49,868 nucleotides of DNA from Tubiluchus corallicola (GCA_030141605.1 JAQGDQ010001139.1:10001-59868); one strand, 5' to 3'. Shown: positions 1-10,817, counted from the stretch's first letter. Numbers and translations are program-made. The notes: generated by a model from the letters alone, not told the origin.

Positions 1-232
1 GGCGCATCGCCGTGAACCAAACTGCACAAATGATTGGCGTTGGTCATCAGAAGTGGCTAAAGATACAAAAGTAGTAATGTACAAAATACTAGTCATGCCA
101 GATTTTCTGTTTGGCTGTGCACTTTTCCGAGAAACCAGAAGAGAAAATTATGTAAAAATAAACATGTTACAAACTATGCATTAATATCAAATCTGTCACA
201 GAAATATATCAAGGAAAAACAAGATTCCACTG

Positions 233-234
<2 letters not shown>
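1..234. other. no gene seen
   Basis: AT-rich sequence with no open frame of note and no repeat I recognise before the (TA)n tract begins. Confidence 0.5.
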
Positions 235-308
<74 letters not shown>

Positions 309-321
309 ATCTTTATTTGCC

Positions 322-373
<52 letters not shown>
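235..373. repeat. (TA)n microsatellite at a LINE 3' end
   Basis: Two long TA dinucleotide runs are separated by one copy of the LINE tail sequence ATAATCTTTATTTGCCAT (307-324). The same tail recurs at 373-390, where the LINE body begins. On the minus strand the tail reads ATGGCAAATAAAGATTAT and is followed by TA repeats, so the TA tract is the 3' microsatellite tail of the element, duplicated once. Confidence 0.85.
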
Positions 374-377
<4 letters not shown>

Positions 378-1016
378 CTTTATTTGCCATAAAAAATCGA
401 TATTCATAACTATAAAAGCATAAAAGAACATCGCAGCATGAGAATAAAATTCACACAACTGTTAAAGGCAAATGCGTCCATTGCAAACTAAAAACTACTG
501 TGCCAAAAATTTAAAACAAAATATACATTATAATGTTACACGCAAATTATAATAGACTATATACTATATATACATACAATTTAAAATGGACGTGGGTAAA
601 TAAAATTTGTGGATGAATATATATTATCGTTTACGTATGTTGGGTTTTCAAAACGAGTTAATGTATGTATTTTTAATTTTGATTTGAATTCGTGGAAAGA
701 CTTGATTTGTTTTAAATTTGATGGCAGGGTATTTCAAAGTTGAACTCCTTGTTTAGTGATAGAATTGTTGCTGTATTTGTTATTAGTGCGTGTTTGTTTA
801 ATATTGTGTGTTCTTGGATTTAATGTTGGCTCCAAGAGGAGTGGAAGTTTATTTTTCATGAAGGGCGTGTTAATATTGTTGATGTATTTATATAAAAACA
901 GGATTGTGTGGAAATCTTTATGTGCTTGTAAAATTGGGATTTTAAACTTTGTTCGTAATTCTGTTGCAAAGGTTTGATCTGTTATGAGGGTGGTGCATTT
1001 CTTAATACTATAAGAC
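307..1016 (-). mobile_element. LINE 3' end, copy 1 (truncated)
   Basis: This is a 5'-truncated non-LTR retrotransposon on the minus strand. It holds the end of the reverse transcriptase ORF and the 3' UTR, with AATAAA and a TA-repeat tail. The frame at 734-1018 matches copy 2 (4733-5092) nearly throughout (shared segments include LLLEPTLNPRTHNIKQ and NNSITKQGVQL). Here it stops after GVQL because the TGG tryptophan codon of copy 2 is TGA, so this copy is dead by at least one nonsense mutation. Ending an RT ORF with a 'LWN.LP' segment and tailing with short tandem repeats is typical of CR1/L2-type LINEs; the clade is inference. Confidence 0.75.
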
Positions 1017-1430
1017 AATACAGTGTTCCCTTGCTGCTTCGCGGTTCGTTTATCGCGGACACGCTGTTTCGCGGGTTTTCAAAAATATTAATGTAAAATA
1101 TTTATCGCTGTATTTTCGCTGTTTCGCGGGTTTTTGCGGTACTCCGTCTAAAGTATTTTTGCACATGCGCAGTACGCATTGTACAGTAATGTATAGATTT
1201 GATGAATTTTGCATAAAAAAATCACAAAATGTATAAAAATATATGAAAAATATTAATTCTAACATTAAAATAATATTATAAATCATAAAAAATTCCATTT
1301 ACAATAAATAGTGTATTTATTCGGCGGATAAATACACACCAAAAACGAAATGTAGTGCTTCCGCCCGCTTGAGATGCTACTTCGCGGAAACTCACTTATC
1401 GCGGGTGGGCCTGGAACGGAACAACCTCAA
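1017..1430. mobile_element. non-autonomous DNA transposon-like repeat, CGCGG-rich ends
   Basis: The left end reads CAGTGTTCCCTTGCTGCTTC and continues with several TTCGCGG/ATCGCGG motifs. The right end (about 1378-1427) carries related motifs in inverse orientation (TTCGCGGAAACTCACTTATC, then a GGAACGGAAC segment). The same terminal sequence appears at 19939-20030, so this is a dispersed family. CAGTG ends with inverted CGCGG motifs resemble pogo/Tigger-type MITEs, but I see no transposase and no clear target-site duplication. It abuts LINE copy 1. Confidence 0.5.
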
Positions 1431-3079
1431 TCTTCATTCCAAAGTATGGCATGATTACCAAACTAGTATTACATGTCACCCCTAAAAGTACCAGTAATTT
1501 AAACCTAAGTCTTCTAAATTATTCTTTTACAAAAATGTCGGTTCTTATTGGCTAAATCTTCACACTTTCATCCAATCAGGTTTCATTTTGGCTTCATCTC
1601 AAATATGTAGACTAGTTTGGGGAAGGTTATAAAGGGAGGGTAAAATCTTGCTGTATCTGCTGTAGGATAAATTGCTTTGCGCCATATTGTAAGATTGGGC
1701 CAGTTTTTCCTTTAATAAACAAAATTACGTTATAATAAGACATGCGTACCTGCTTTTGCAGTAGCTGTACTGATTGTACTGACGAGGTTGCTTTATGTTT
1801 CTGTGCATAGCAACGGTTTTGCACATAGCAACGGGAATCTAACACTCTGACTCAGTCTCCACTACTAATGTCAAATAATTGCGGTAGGACTGGCATATAG
1901 TTCAAAACTGAGTCGGCAAAGGTAAAATTGCAATATCTGGGTGTACATACATTATCGCTCAACAATAGAAACAACCACGAGCAGTATTACGTCTGAAGCC
2001 GACGCAGCAGCCACACATTTATATATTCACCAAGGCAAACACACACCGTATCCACTCAGCTATTCACCACCCACCCACAAAGCTGAAAACCGAACACCGC
2101 AAGTTAATATTAAACAAGTTATCTAAACAATAAACAATTACATTTATTAATAACAACAATAACATTTCTACATCGGTGTACGTAAACCGACGTTACATTA
2201 TTTACAAAAACACCATTAATTAGGCCAATTACAATTAATTAAGTTAATTATCAAGTACTGTGGATACAAACTTGATTAACTCTTATTTACCAGTCTGAAT
2301 TTCATCACAACTAATACGAAATCATCTTCTACACGTTTTGTATCACTAAATTACATACTATGTATGTATTGATTGTACAAAATTGTTTTTAATACATTAT
2401 CGAAACAAAGATATAATTAAATAAACAAATAACTTTACGAGTACATAAATTACAAAATTATAAAACGAGTAAAAATTTTGAGCGTGTTAAGATTCGAACT
2501 CGAGACTTCTCATAATTCGATCACGACTCCTTATTATCAAGATCTAGTGCAGTTTAAAAAATTACAATACAGATACATTTAACAAAATGAATAGTCACAT
2601 TGTTTAAGCCCACTTCTTTGAAGTTTCCATATTGGAACGAAAAACTGCAAAATGGCGCCAACACAATACGAAATCATGCCAATCATGCAGCCATATTGAC
2701 TGTCTCACCTAATGATTAATTATAAAGACAAAAAGCAATTTTTTATTAATTTGATCTTCCGAATCTAAAAGCCTGCGTCAAGCACGTTTTCGTAAGTGTT
2801 ACAGTACTGCTTAAAAGCGTGATGTCACGAAAATGGGCTCTACATCATATGACGTCAGAAACTAACACTGCAGTTCACGATCATGCTTATCACAGTACCG
2901 CCTTCTGTTTATTGGCAACACGAATGTGACAAAAAGGCGCCGTTGCCAATCTTAGTAGATTCACTGAGCAGCGCGTAGCTTTGAAAGTTTAACGAAATTT
3001 GAGTAACCGAGATAATTATTATTTAATCTAAGCTTTGATTTAAGAAAGCTATTGTAGTTTTCAATATTTTAGAGCATTC
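1431..3079. other. intergenic stretch, no gene supported
   Basis: There are only short frames without recognisable domains. Around 2485-2545 the minus strand holds a B-box-like GAGTTCGAATC preceded by a weak tRNA-like segment, which may be an old tRNA-derived SINE. Nothing else is supported. Confidence 0.4.
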
Positions 3080-3085
3080 TTTATT
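3080..3085 (-). terminator. poly(A) signal AATAAA of the VWA gene
   Basis: The plus-strand TTTATT is AATAAA on the minus strand, about 36 nt past the TAA stop of the VWA gene. Spacing and orientation fit its cleavage and polyadenylation signal. Confidence 0.6.
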
Positions 3086-3120
3086 CTGAACTCGCGTTTA
3101 CACAATCATCCGGTTTTCCT

Positions 3121-4140
3121 TTAAGCTGACTGAAAATTATTGTAAATATTTGCCTTGGCGTAATTAGCGACATCTAGAGCACCTTGGTAGCTCCTATTTC
3201 TGAGAACCTGCGCTACAGGTGGTCGCCCGTCTCCTCTGGAATATTGACCGGAAATACACTTCAGCTCCTCTTCATCTATATTGTCTCCAATACCCCAGGA
3301 GAATACGTTTACATCCGGATATTCAACTTTAATGTCTGCTGCTAAATCGCAAGGATTTTCCCCGGTGTTTGACGCACCGTCAGTGAAAATAAATATGATC
3401 TTCTGCGCATCCTTTCGGCCAAAGTCGTGCAACAGGTCCAGAGCTTTCTGGAGAGCTGACCTTGTGGCGGTGCCGCGAGCATCATAAGCAAATTTCGAGA
3501 ATGCCTGCAGTACCTTCTTAATGTTGCTTGAAGCTGCATCTTTAAGATGATTGAAATTCACGTGAATCTTAGTCGAAAAAGATATCCCTGCCATGCGACT
3601 AGATTTTGGTCCCACGCCATTCTCTGCTTCCACAAATTTAGCCATTGTCTGGGCAATTTCTATGCCTTTACTGTAGTCAAATTGTCCAATGCTGCCACTA
3701 GCATCAATAACCCAAACAATGTCGACTTGCTTAGGTTCTGTACACCTTCCAAGCGATGTTTCTACTTTACTTCTTCCATTATCTGCTTTAGCACTTGCTT
3801 CGTCATCTCCTTCTGTCCCTTCGCTTGCAGTTTCGTTGCTACCACTGTCTAGTGTTCGAGAATCATTGGCCACCTTTAAAATGGGACATCGAAACAGCTT
3901 CAGAAATGTTTCCTCTAGGAAGTCTGTCACTGACACCACGTCGTCTTCCAGGTCTGCCGGCGGAGGAATGGGTGCCAGGTACCCTTGAGGTGCTATGCGC
4001 GAGTTGATACCACCTTGAAAAACATTTGACTTTACCAGATGACCAGGAGGAAAACCGGAATTTCCGTGTGGAACTGGACCGGCGGAAATACACGTGAAGA
4101 AACAAAAAAACGTAGCTAAAACCATTCGTATCAAACACAT
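3121..4140 (-). CDS. secreted von Willebrand factor A (VWA) domain protein, single exon
   Basis: The 339-residue protein has a hydrophobic N-terminus (residues 2-20, ending near CISAG) that looks like a signal peptide, then a low-complexity linker (about 21-135, rich in E, S, D, G) with NDS and NET glycosylation sequons. A VWA domain covers about 139-300. The metal-ion-dependent adhesion site is complete: DASGS (146-150), T224 in GTATRSAL, and D254 in FTDGAS. It follows a Cys at 133 and includes C264 and C295. The C-terminus carries an NRS sequon. VWA domains bind protein or matrix ligands through a divalent metal. This one is likely extracellular, as no transmembrane helix follows. A TATA box and a poly(A) signal flank the frame, supporting an intact intronless gene. 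It could be one exon of a longer matrix protein, but the signal peptide and stop argue against that. Ligand unknown. Confidence 0.85.
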   Translation of the reverse strand: MCLIRMVLATFFCFFTCISAGPVPHGNSGFPPGHLVKSNVFQGGINSRIAPQGYLAPIPPPADLEDDVVSVTDFLEETFLKLFRCPILKVANDSRTLDSGSNETASEGTEGDDEASAKADNGRSKVETSLGRCTEPKQVDIVWVIDASGSIGQFDYSKGIEIAQTMAKFVEAENGVGPKSSRMAGISFSTKIHVNFNHLKDAASSNIKKVLQAFSKFAYDARGTATRSALQKALDLLHDFGRKDAQKIIFIFTDGASNTGENPCDLAADIKVEYPDVNVFSWGIGDNIDEEELKCISGQYSRGDGRPPVAQVLRNRSYQGALDVANYAKANIYNNFQSA

Positions 4141-4246
4141 TTTGAAAACTGGTTACACTAACTTTACCAGTAGATTGTACAATATTAGTATATTGTCAAT
4201 TCTCGCTGAACAAAATTAAATAGTTTACACAGGTAGTGAATAGTTT

Positions 4247-4254
4247 CTTATATA
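4247..4254 (-). promoter_or_regulatory. TATA box of the VWA gene
   Basis: Minus-strand TATATAAG lies about 107 nt upstream of the VWA start codon. This would give a 5' UTR of roughly 75 nt if transcription starts about 30 nt downstream. The position is seen; function is inferred. Confidence 0.5.
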
Positions 4255-4422
4255 GTGCTTTGCTTATTCCAAACTTGGACCTTAACAAAGCTAATTCGTG
4301 CGTAACGGAGACACGATTTTCACAGAAGTGTTGACCGCCTGCAGGCTGCGGTTAGGTAAAAACCAAAACATCTACCATACGACTGTACAAACACTTCACA
4401 GAGCTTGCAAATATGTTTTAAA

Positions 4423-4425
<3 letters not shown>

Positions 4426-4463
<38 letters not shown>
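4426..4463. repeat. (TA)n microsatellite
   Basis: A TA dinucleotide run directly abuts the left arm of the LINE palindrome that follows. Confidence 0.85.
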
Positions 4464-4466
<3 letters not shown>

Positions 4467-4580
4467 TTCTATGCTTTTATAGTTATGAATATCGATTTTT
4501 TATGGCAAATAAATATATATATATATAATCTTTATTTGCCATAAAAAATCGATATTCATAACTATAAAAGCATAAAAGAA
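4464..4580. repeat. 50-bp-arm palindrome made of two opposed LINE 3' ends
   Basis: The left arm (4464-4513) and right arm (4531-4580) are reverse complements at 49 of 50 positions by eye, around a 17-nt TA-rich loop. Each arm is the terminal part of the same LINE 3' UTR. The left arm runs in plus orientation, ending ATGGCAAATAAA, and the right arm is the start of LINE copy 2 on the minus strand. The element therefore ends in a tail-to-tail inversion of its own tip. Confidence 0.9.
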
Positions 4581-5130
4581 CATCGCAGCATGAGAATAAA
4601 ATTCACACAACTGTTAAAGGCAAATGCGTTCAGTGCAAACTAAAAACTACTGTGCCAAAAATTTAAAACAAAATATACATTATAATATTATACGGAAATT
4701 ATAATAGACTATATACAATATACACATATAACTTAAAATGGACGTGGGTAAATAAAATTTGTGGATGAATATATATTATCGTTTACGTATGTAGGGTTTT
4801 CAAAGCGATTTAATGTATGTATTTTTAATTTTGATTTGAATTCGTTGAAAGACTTGATTTGTTTTAAATTTGATGGCAGGGTATTCCAAAGTTGAACTCC
4901 TTGTTTAGTGATAGAATTGTTGCCGTATTTGTTATTAGTGCGTATTTGTTTAATATTGTGTGTTCTTGGATTTAATGTTGGCTCCAAGAGGAGTGGAAGC
5001 TTATTTTTGATGAAGGGCGTGTTAATATTGTTGATGTATTTATATAAAAACAGGAAGTCTTTATGTGCTTGTAAAATTGGGATTTTAAACATTGTTCTTA
5101 ATTCTGTTGCAGAGGTTTGATTTGTTATGA
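4514..5130 (-). mobile_element. LINE 3' end, copy 2 (truncated)
   Basis: This second copy of the family at 307-1016 is on the same strand. The frame at 4733-5092 gives the last roughly 119 residues of the reverse transcriptase ORF, including VQLWNTLPSNLKQIKSFNEF, the usual C-terminal signature of CR1/L2/jockey-type RT proteins. It lacks a 9-base stretch present in copy 1 (near 902-910). The 5' end is truncated near 5130, with no RT core left. Confidence 0.75.
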
Positions 5131-5657
5131 GATTTTATTTGAATAGCCAGCGACTAATCTTAATGCATAAAATTACTTTACCAGTTAAATTAATTAGAAA
5201 TTAAGACTGTAATAAATTTCTGGTAATGTAACATTCTCCGATGCTTAATTGTCATTATAATTCTGTATAAACTTTGTAATTTTTTATGTATGTATAAGGC
5301 TGGGGTACAAATCAGTTTATTTGGGCAGTTCACACCAACAACTAAAAATATGTTTCTATAAAAATCTTGCGCGGAGCCGGTGTAAATGTTGCAGTTCTTT
5401 GTTCCAAGTTTTCTACGTTCATCAACCTTAGTTTATAAAATCTTGGGAAACACTACAGGTTGTCTATTACCTTTCTGTATTCAATCTTTAGGGTTTCTTG
5501 AAGACATAGACATAGACATTTTATTTATCTCCTCATTTACACCAGTATACAAATTGACTATTATTTTTATAGTTATTAATTAAAAAGGATAAATTATGCA
5601 TAAAGGAAAGAGTTAGGGGGTGCAGGAAAAAGGGCTACCTTTCTCAGGTTAGTATAA

Positions 5658-5659
<2 letters not shown>

Positions 5660-5699
<40 letters not shown>

Positions 5700-6951
5700 A
5701 ATAATCTTTATTTGCCATTAAAATACATTGATAATCACTGTTAAAAACTTTACAGAGATGATCAATCAGTGTTAGTTAATAAAAACTTACACTGCTAAAG
5801 GCAAATGCGTCAGTGCAATCTAAACTACTGTGCAGTAATGGAAAGTAACGACGAATAAAATCAAGCATATTTACAACTATGCACAAAAAAATGAAAAAAA
5901 CTATGATCTAATTAATATGGCCGTGGATATATGAATTCTGAATTAGTGTGTATGTTGTCGTACTGGTGTGATTGTAAAAAAATTTGTAGCGCTGCTAATT
6001 AAAAGGTGTAATATAATTATAGTCAAAACTAAAATTCAAAAATACAATAGGTTTATAAGAACACGTACCTATTTAATATTACAGAAATTTTCTTGGCTAG
6101 CTTATCACTGATTACACAGCAGTATAACCCTATCAGAATTCACTCTCACACCTTTAGTATTTTCAGCTTTTCTTATGTAAATTTGTCCTTGGTTTGTCCG
6201 CACGAACTTGACATTATTAATTCGTTTCGCTTCTAGCCATTTGTTGAATAATATTTTCCTGTTCTTTGTTAAGTGTTCATTGACATAAACTTTGCCATTT
6301 CCATTGTATCCTAGATCCTTTAGTGTGGGGGTATTTGTTCTCCCCTTGTACACCAAGTCTCTTGTGATACGTCTCGTGAACTTGACAATTATAGGGGGAG
6401 TGTCTTTTTTGGTTGGGATCCAATGTGTAATACTGATATCACTTTCATCAAGACTAATGTTCATTTTTCGTGCAACTTGGATAACCAACTCTGCAGTGTT
6501 TTCATCTGGTAAGACTGGTAGATTATCTCTTCTCATATACTGTTCTAGAGCATCAATCTCAGATTCTTTTTCCACTAGTTTTGTCTCGAGGTCATTTGCA
6601 GCCTTTCTCAGAATAACATTTGTCTGTTCACTCTTTTTAGCTGCTTGACAATATCTGCGACTCTGCGTATTTGTCATTTAGCTCATCGTACTTCTTTGAT
6701 AGAAAATTTTGACTTTCCGTGATGAAACTCAGGTCAGTCGAGATGGTTTTCAACTGCTTGATAAAATCTCGTCTCAGCTTCACCAATTCGTCCATTATGT
6801 TGTTACTATCCTGATCTTCATGGAAGGAAGATCCGATGTTGCCATCATCATGTTCAGAATCTGTGTCATCATCAGAACTCACATCTGTCTTTGTTGGCGT
6901 CAACTTAGATCTCCATGCTATTGTCTTACATTTCTTCTTTGCTTTAGGCAT
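5660..6951 (-). mobile_element. LINE copy 3 with ORF1 joined directly to the 3' end (ORF2 missing)
   Basis: On the minus strand the order is ORF1 (6951 to 6105), about 250 nt of 3' UTR, the tail ATGGCAAATAAAGATTATT, then a TA microsatellite (5660-5694). The 3' end shares GGCAAATGCGT and AAACTACTGTGC blocks with copies 1 and 2, so it belongs to a related subfamily. No endonuclease or reverse transcriptase remains between ORF1 and the 3' UTR. It is an internally deleted, non-autonomous derivative. The 5' boundary beyond 6951 is uncertain, and sequence to about 7230 may be its 5' UTR. Confidence 0.65.
6105..6951 (-). pseudogene. LINE ORF1 (coiled-coil RNA-binding protein), broken by one frameshift
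   Basis: Two overlapping frames (6637-6951 and 6105-6677) together look like one ORF1 protein. The first begins MPKAKKKCK, then a serine/aspartate-rich stretch and a heptad-like coiled coil. The second continues the coiled coil (ELETKLVEKESEIDALEQ-type periodicity), then has YMRRDNLPV and an alpha/beta RNA-binding C-terminal region similar in layout to LINE ORF1 'transposase 22-like' domains. The frames overlap by about 40 nt, so a single indel separates them. Function in the family: RNA chaperone and RNP assembly. Confidence 0.7.
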
Positions 6952-7489
6952 TGTAGCCTATTTGAGTCACACGATCGATGATTACAGGCAAAAAATCGGT
7001 TTAAAATACGTTATATTACAAATTTTTCTTTAATATAATCGAAAATATTTCCCAACTTAAATTTTATAAACCGGCGCCATTTGCGACCGCAGCGCCATGA
7101 AGGATTATTCACAATTTCGTCCATATTTTCACGGCTTATTTGCGGCAAAGTTGAGAAACTTTCTGTCGAAATTAGTGATGGTAGTACAGTCGCCATAATG
7201 CTATTGTCAACTGAATTTAAAGGAAAGAACAAGTCACTCAGTATGTTGGGTTTATCTTACTGTTATCAATTAAACTTAGAAAAATACAACAACAAAATTT
7301 GCCAAAAAAAATGTTTACAAAGCAAAAATTAAAATAGAAATTTTCAGGTGTGGTGGTTTCGGTCATTCGTATGAAAATGATTAAATGATTTCGTGACTTT
7401 TCGTTAGCGCGTCGTGGCTTTCCGTAAGGGTGAACTGCTTAAACTAATTCAAACTTCTGCAGCTTGCCTAAAGTTCACGCGAAAGTATA

Positions 7490-7740
7490 ACAAATTAGCT
7501 ACCCAATTTTTTTGTAAAAATTTGTTTGATGCAAATTGACAGTGCACTACTTTTCTTCAGGATGAATGACGTCATTGGAAGAAGAATGGGTGTTCAAAAT
7601 GGATGCGCCCCATGTATGAAGTGATCGCGACTTTAATGTGATTTTTCTACACTAGGCGCTTATTGCAGTATTAATACTGAATCTTTCTAGCATTTTTCGT
7701 GAACCCTGAAATATGCCTAACTTCTCTTAAGACTTGACAT
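7490..7740 (+). repeat. MITE-like repeat, copy A
   Basis: It carries GAATGACGTCATTGGAAGAA followed by GAATGGGTGTTCAAAATGGA, found in reverse complement at about 10935-10985. Weaker similarity runs some 100 bp to either side, for example TTTTTTTGTAAAAATTT and GACAGTGC. The two copies form an inverted pair around HS6ST exon 1. No open frame and no clear terminal duplication, so the class is unknown. Confidence 0.65.
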
Positions 7741-8149
7741 TCCCTTTAACTCACAACGTTTCAGTGTTAGAGCTTGCGGGGGGAGGGCCTCGTTTTCGTA
7801 CCGTGGTCACTGCAGCGTACAAAGAACTCATCGTTGAACTGACTAGCCATTCATTAATGATAACACACCACGCGTGGCATGTTCCTCTTCAACACAAATG
7901 AGAGGTAAAAGTGTATTTTTTAACCTGAATTTCTCACAGGAGTTTTTGAGTGTCAGTACAGCAGGTCGCTAACCTCGACTATTTGCATTGGTTTGTTTAT
8001 TTGTCAGATTATCAGACGCAACAGACAACAGCAAAGCTGAAAGATACTACTGTACAAAACGCATATCGGTTATTTTAGTGGAAATGTTCTATCAGTCTGT
8101 TACAATTCATTTCTTACAAAAGTAGCACAAGCGGAAATCAATTTTAAAC
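7741..8149. other. region upstream of HS6ST
   Basis: This stretch should hold the 5' UTR and promoter of HS6ST. I see no convincing TATA box and no further coding exon, so the transcription start is not located. Confidence 0.4.
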
Positions 8150-8655
8150 ATGGACACAGTTTGCAGATGTGTGTTTTTTAGCATTATCTGTGGCATTATA
8201 AGTTTTACCATGTATTTTTTGTCTATCTTCACCGATACGGTGAAAGTGAGCAATGATTATGAATTATCAAAGCGACAGTCCAACCTACAAATGCTGTCAG
8301 GGAATCTTCCTGTATTTATCCACCAGGGACCGCCAGCAACAAACTTCAGTTTTAATTTCAGTGGTTCGGACACGATTGTGTTTCTGCACATCCAGAAAAC
8401 AGGAGGTAGCAATTTTGGGCGCCATCTTGTTGTTAATACTGACATAACCAAACCATGCAGATGTAAAAGTATTAGTACAGGAACAGAGCTTATGTTATGT
8501 AAGTGTCATCGTCCAAATTCTGAGAGAGGAACCTGGTTGTTTAGTCGGTTTACCACCGGATGGCCATGTGGTGTTCATGCAGGCTGGACAGAACTTGTAC
8601 CATGTGTAGATCGTGTGTTGAATAAAAAAACAGGAAAGTCTGTTGGCAAGAGAAA
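8150..8655 (+). CDS. HS6ST: heparan sulfate 6-O-sulfotransferase, exon 1
   Basis: Exon 1 encodes residues 1-168 plus two bases of a codon. A short cytosolic tail and one signal-anchor helix (about residues 7-27) mark a type II Golgi membrane protein. FLHIQKTGGSNFGRHLV (residues 78-94) is the 5'-phosphosulfate-binding loop of the HS6ST family, with K83 contacting PAPS. CGVHAGWTEL (140-149) holds the family's conserved histidine, the likely catalytic base. The enzyme transfers sulfate from PAPS to the 6-O position of glucosamine in heparan sulfate, tuning growth-factor signalling. The exon ends AGAAA|GTAAGA; reading on gives an immediate stop, confirming the splice site. With exon 2 the protein is 374 residues. 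Which vertebrate paralogue (1, 2 or 3) it matches cannot be said; invertebrates usually have one. Confidence 0.93.
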
Positions 8656-8732
8656 GTAAGAACAACTTTTACAATTTCTAAAACAGTTTTAGTTTAAACA
8701 TAAAGTAAAGTAATTCGTTGTACTGGTTGTAT

Positions 8733-9070
8733 AAAGCTGATTATTGGTGTTTTAGGGATGGCAAAACTATGAAGAGTCTGATTATAAAACTACACGTTTA
8801 TTGAACATCAAACACAATAAATATAACAGATAGTAATGCCAAGCCCCCTGATCTAGCCTGCTCTCCCTCAGCTCCCAGACTCAATCCCCTGAGCTGGGCG
8901 CATCTCAAGGCGTATATATCGTGCGCCGAGCCTCGACGCCCACGCTTCGGTTCTGAACCACTTGCTCACGTGACACCACACCTTAACTGGGCTTCATGCC
9001 AGCATTCATCAACATAATCAGCTATCATAATCTAACGCTTTTAACATAGTTCAACAGGTCCTCTTTACTC
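8733..9070 (-). repeat. left arm of a long intronic inverted repeat; LTR-like unit
   Basis: Reverse complement of 9251-9645 with high similarity over about 340 bp. Read on the minus strand, the unit holds a GGTGTCACGTGAGCAAG block, a TATA-like CACGATATATACGCC, and about 130 bp further AATAAACGTGT. This promoter-then-polyadenylation order is LTR-like. Homology continues through ATTGGTGTTTTAGGGATGG at the outer edge, so both arms carry the same flank. A third diverged single copy is at 16265-16600. Confidence 0.8.
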
Positions 9071-9250
9071 AAAATCTATTATAGGATGGGATCAGACCGT
9101 TTAAGAAACATGATTTAGGATTCTCACCACAACAAATTATATTCATTATTAACAAAAACATTTACAGTAAGAATTGATTATACCTGCACAAGCTGAAAAG
9201 TTTTACTACAAGATTATATTAGAAATCAGTAATAAATCGACAGTTAAAAG

Positions 9251-9645
9251 AGTAAAAGAGGACCTGTTAAACTATGTTAAAAGCGTTAGATTATGATAGA
9301 TAATTATGTTGATGAATGCTGGCATGAAGCCCAGTTAAGGTGTGGTGTCACGTGAGCAAGTGATTCAGAACCGAAGCGTGGGCGTCGAGGCGTCGAAGCT
9401 CGGCGCACGAGATATAAGCCTTGTGATGCGCCCAGCTCAGGGGATTAAGTCTGGGAGCTGAAGGAGAGCAGGCTAGATCTGGGGCTCAGGGGATTGAGTC
9501 TGGGAGCTGATGGAAAGCAGGCTAGATCAGGGGGCTTGGCATTACTAACTGTTATATTTATTGTGTTTGATGTTCAATAAACGTGTCGGTTTATAATCTG
9601 ACTCTTCATAGTTTTGCCATCCCTAAAACACCAATAATCAGCTAT
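9251..9645 (+). repeat. right arm of the intronic inverted repeat
   Basis: Same unit as 8733-9070 in the opposite orientation, separated from it by about 180 bp of unique sequence. It is longer because a block of about 50 bp (GCTCAGGGGATT.AGTCTGGG through GGCTAGATC) is tandemly duplicated at about 9434-9533. Confidence 0.85.
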
Positions 9646-10817
9646 AGACACAAGAAAACCCTCCACCTACACCACGTTGAGAAAATTCGTCTTGAATTTT
9701 ATACCACTTACGCACTGCTTTTGCATGCAGTGTTTGCGCCGGCAGTAACGCTGTATAAAACTTGTAAATTTAAACTCCCGCGATGACCGCTAGTTTAAAG
9801 GTAGGTCGTTTGAAACAAGTTTAGATAACAATGAGTAAAGATTGAAAAAATAATCAGAGCATTCGTAAAATAGTACAGTTTTAAATTACTGTATTTTGTC
9901 AATAAGATTAAAAATATGTTTTGGTTAGTGAGTGGCGCACGAACATTTTAAATTTTCATTTCTTGTTACATAAGTCTTTCAAGCAGGTAAGCGAAATGCT
10001 ATGTAATGTAGATTTGCAAGGAAAGTTTTTGGAACATCATTTGGCACTGCCTTTTCTTCCCCTGATTTATATTTGTATAGGTGACGTCATGTAATGGCGC
10101 TGTCGGAACAGTACTGAGGGAGATTTAAAATGAAAACAAACAAAAAATCCTTTTCATAAAGTAACATAATTTTTAATGTGATTTTTCAGAAACGTGCTTC
10201 ATGTACCTGTTTTCCTCACCTTTAAGACTTTGATGCAGTACTAGTTCATTTAATTTATCAAACACAACAACCCTAGTTTGTTGATACAATGGGCAGTGGA
10301 ATAAAAGTGTTCAACCGACTTAAATTGAAATCCGCAGTTGTAAACAGGTACTCGATCGCTTCGTGACACTTTTCTTAATGATGACATAAATGGGCTAATT
10401 AGTCCGTGACAGTGTGCGACTAGATCTTAAACAGAGAAACAAACTCTTAGAATGCGGACATACAAAGTTGAACAACCGGGCAAATCCAGGCCTTGATTTG
10501 GATGGCGCCAGAATGATTTATAATTCCGTGGAATTTCAGAGGCACTAAATGAAAAACTACCTTAAAAGTAAACATACACAACACAAACTTCTATATGTTG
10601 TACGACAGACCAGGTAATGATTATGAGGAAATTAAATAGTGTTGGAAGACAGACGGCTCCATTCGGCTGTTTCTGGTCGCTTCGACATGGTAGTTTTTCT
10701 GTTTGTACAGGGTGTTCCAGAAGAAACACTGCGGGTAGAAATGACTCGAATGTTGCTGATTAAAATACAATGAAAAGTGGTTCAGTGTGTAAAGCAAAAG
10801 GCCGTCTTCTAGGAGGT
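9646..10817. other. intron sequence, no gene
   Basis: No exon is recognisable. Around 10080-10215 a TGACGTCAT followed by TTTTTAATGTGATTTTTC faintly resembles the MITE-like copies A and B, possibly a third, decayed copy. Confidence 0.35.
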
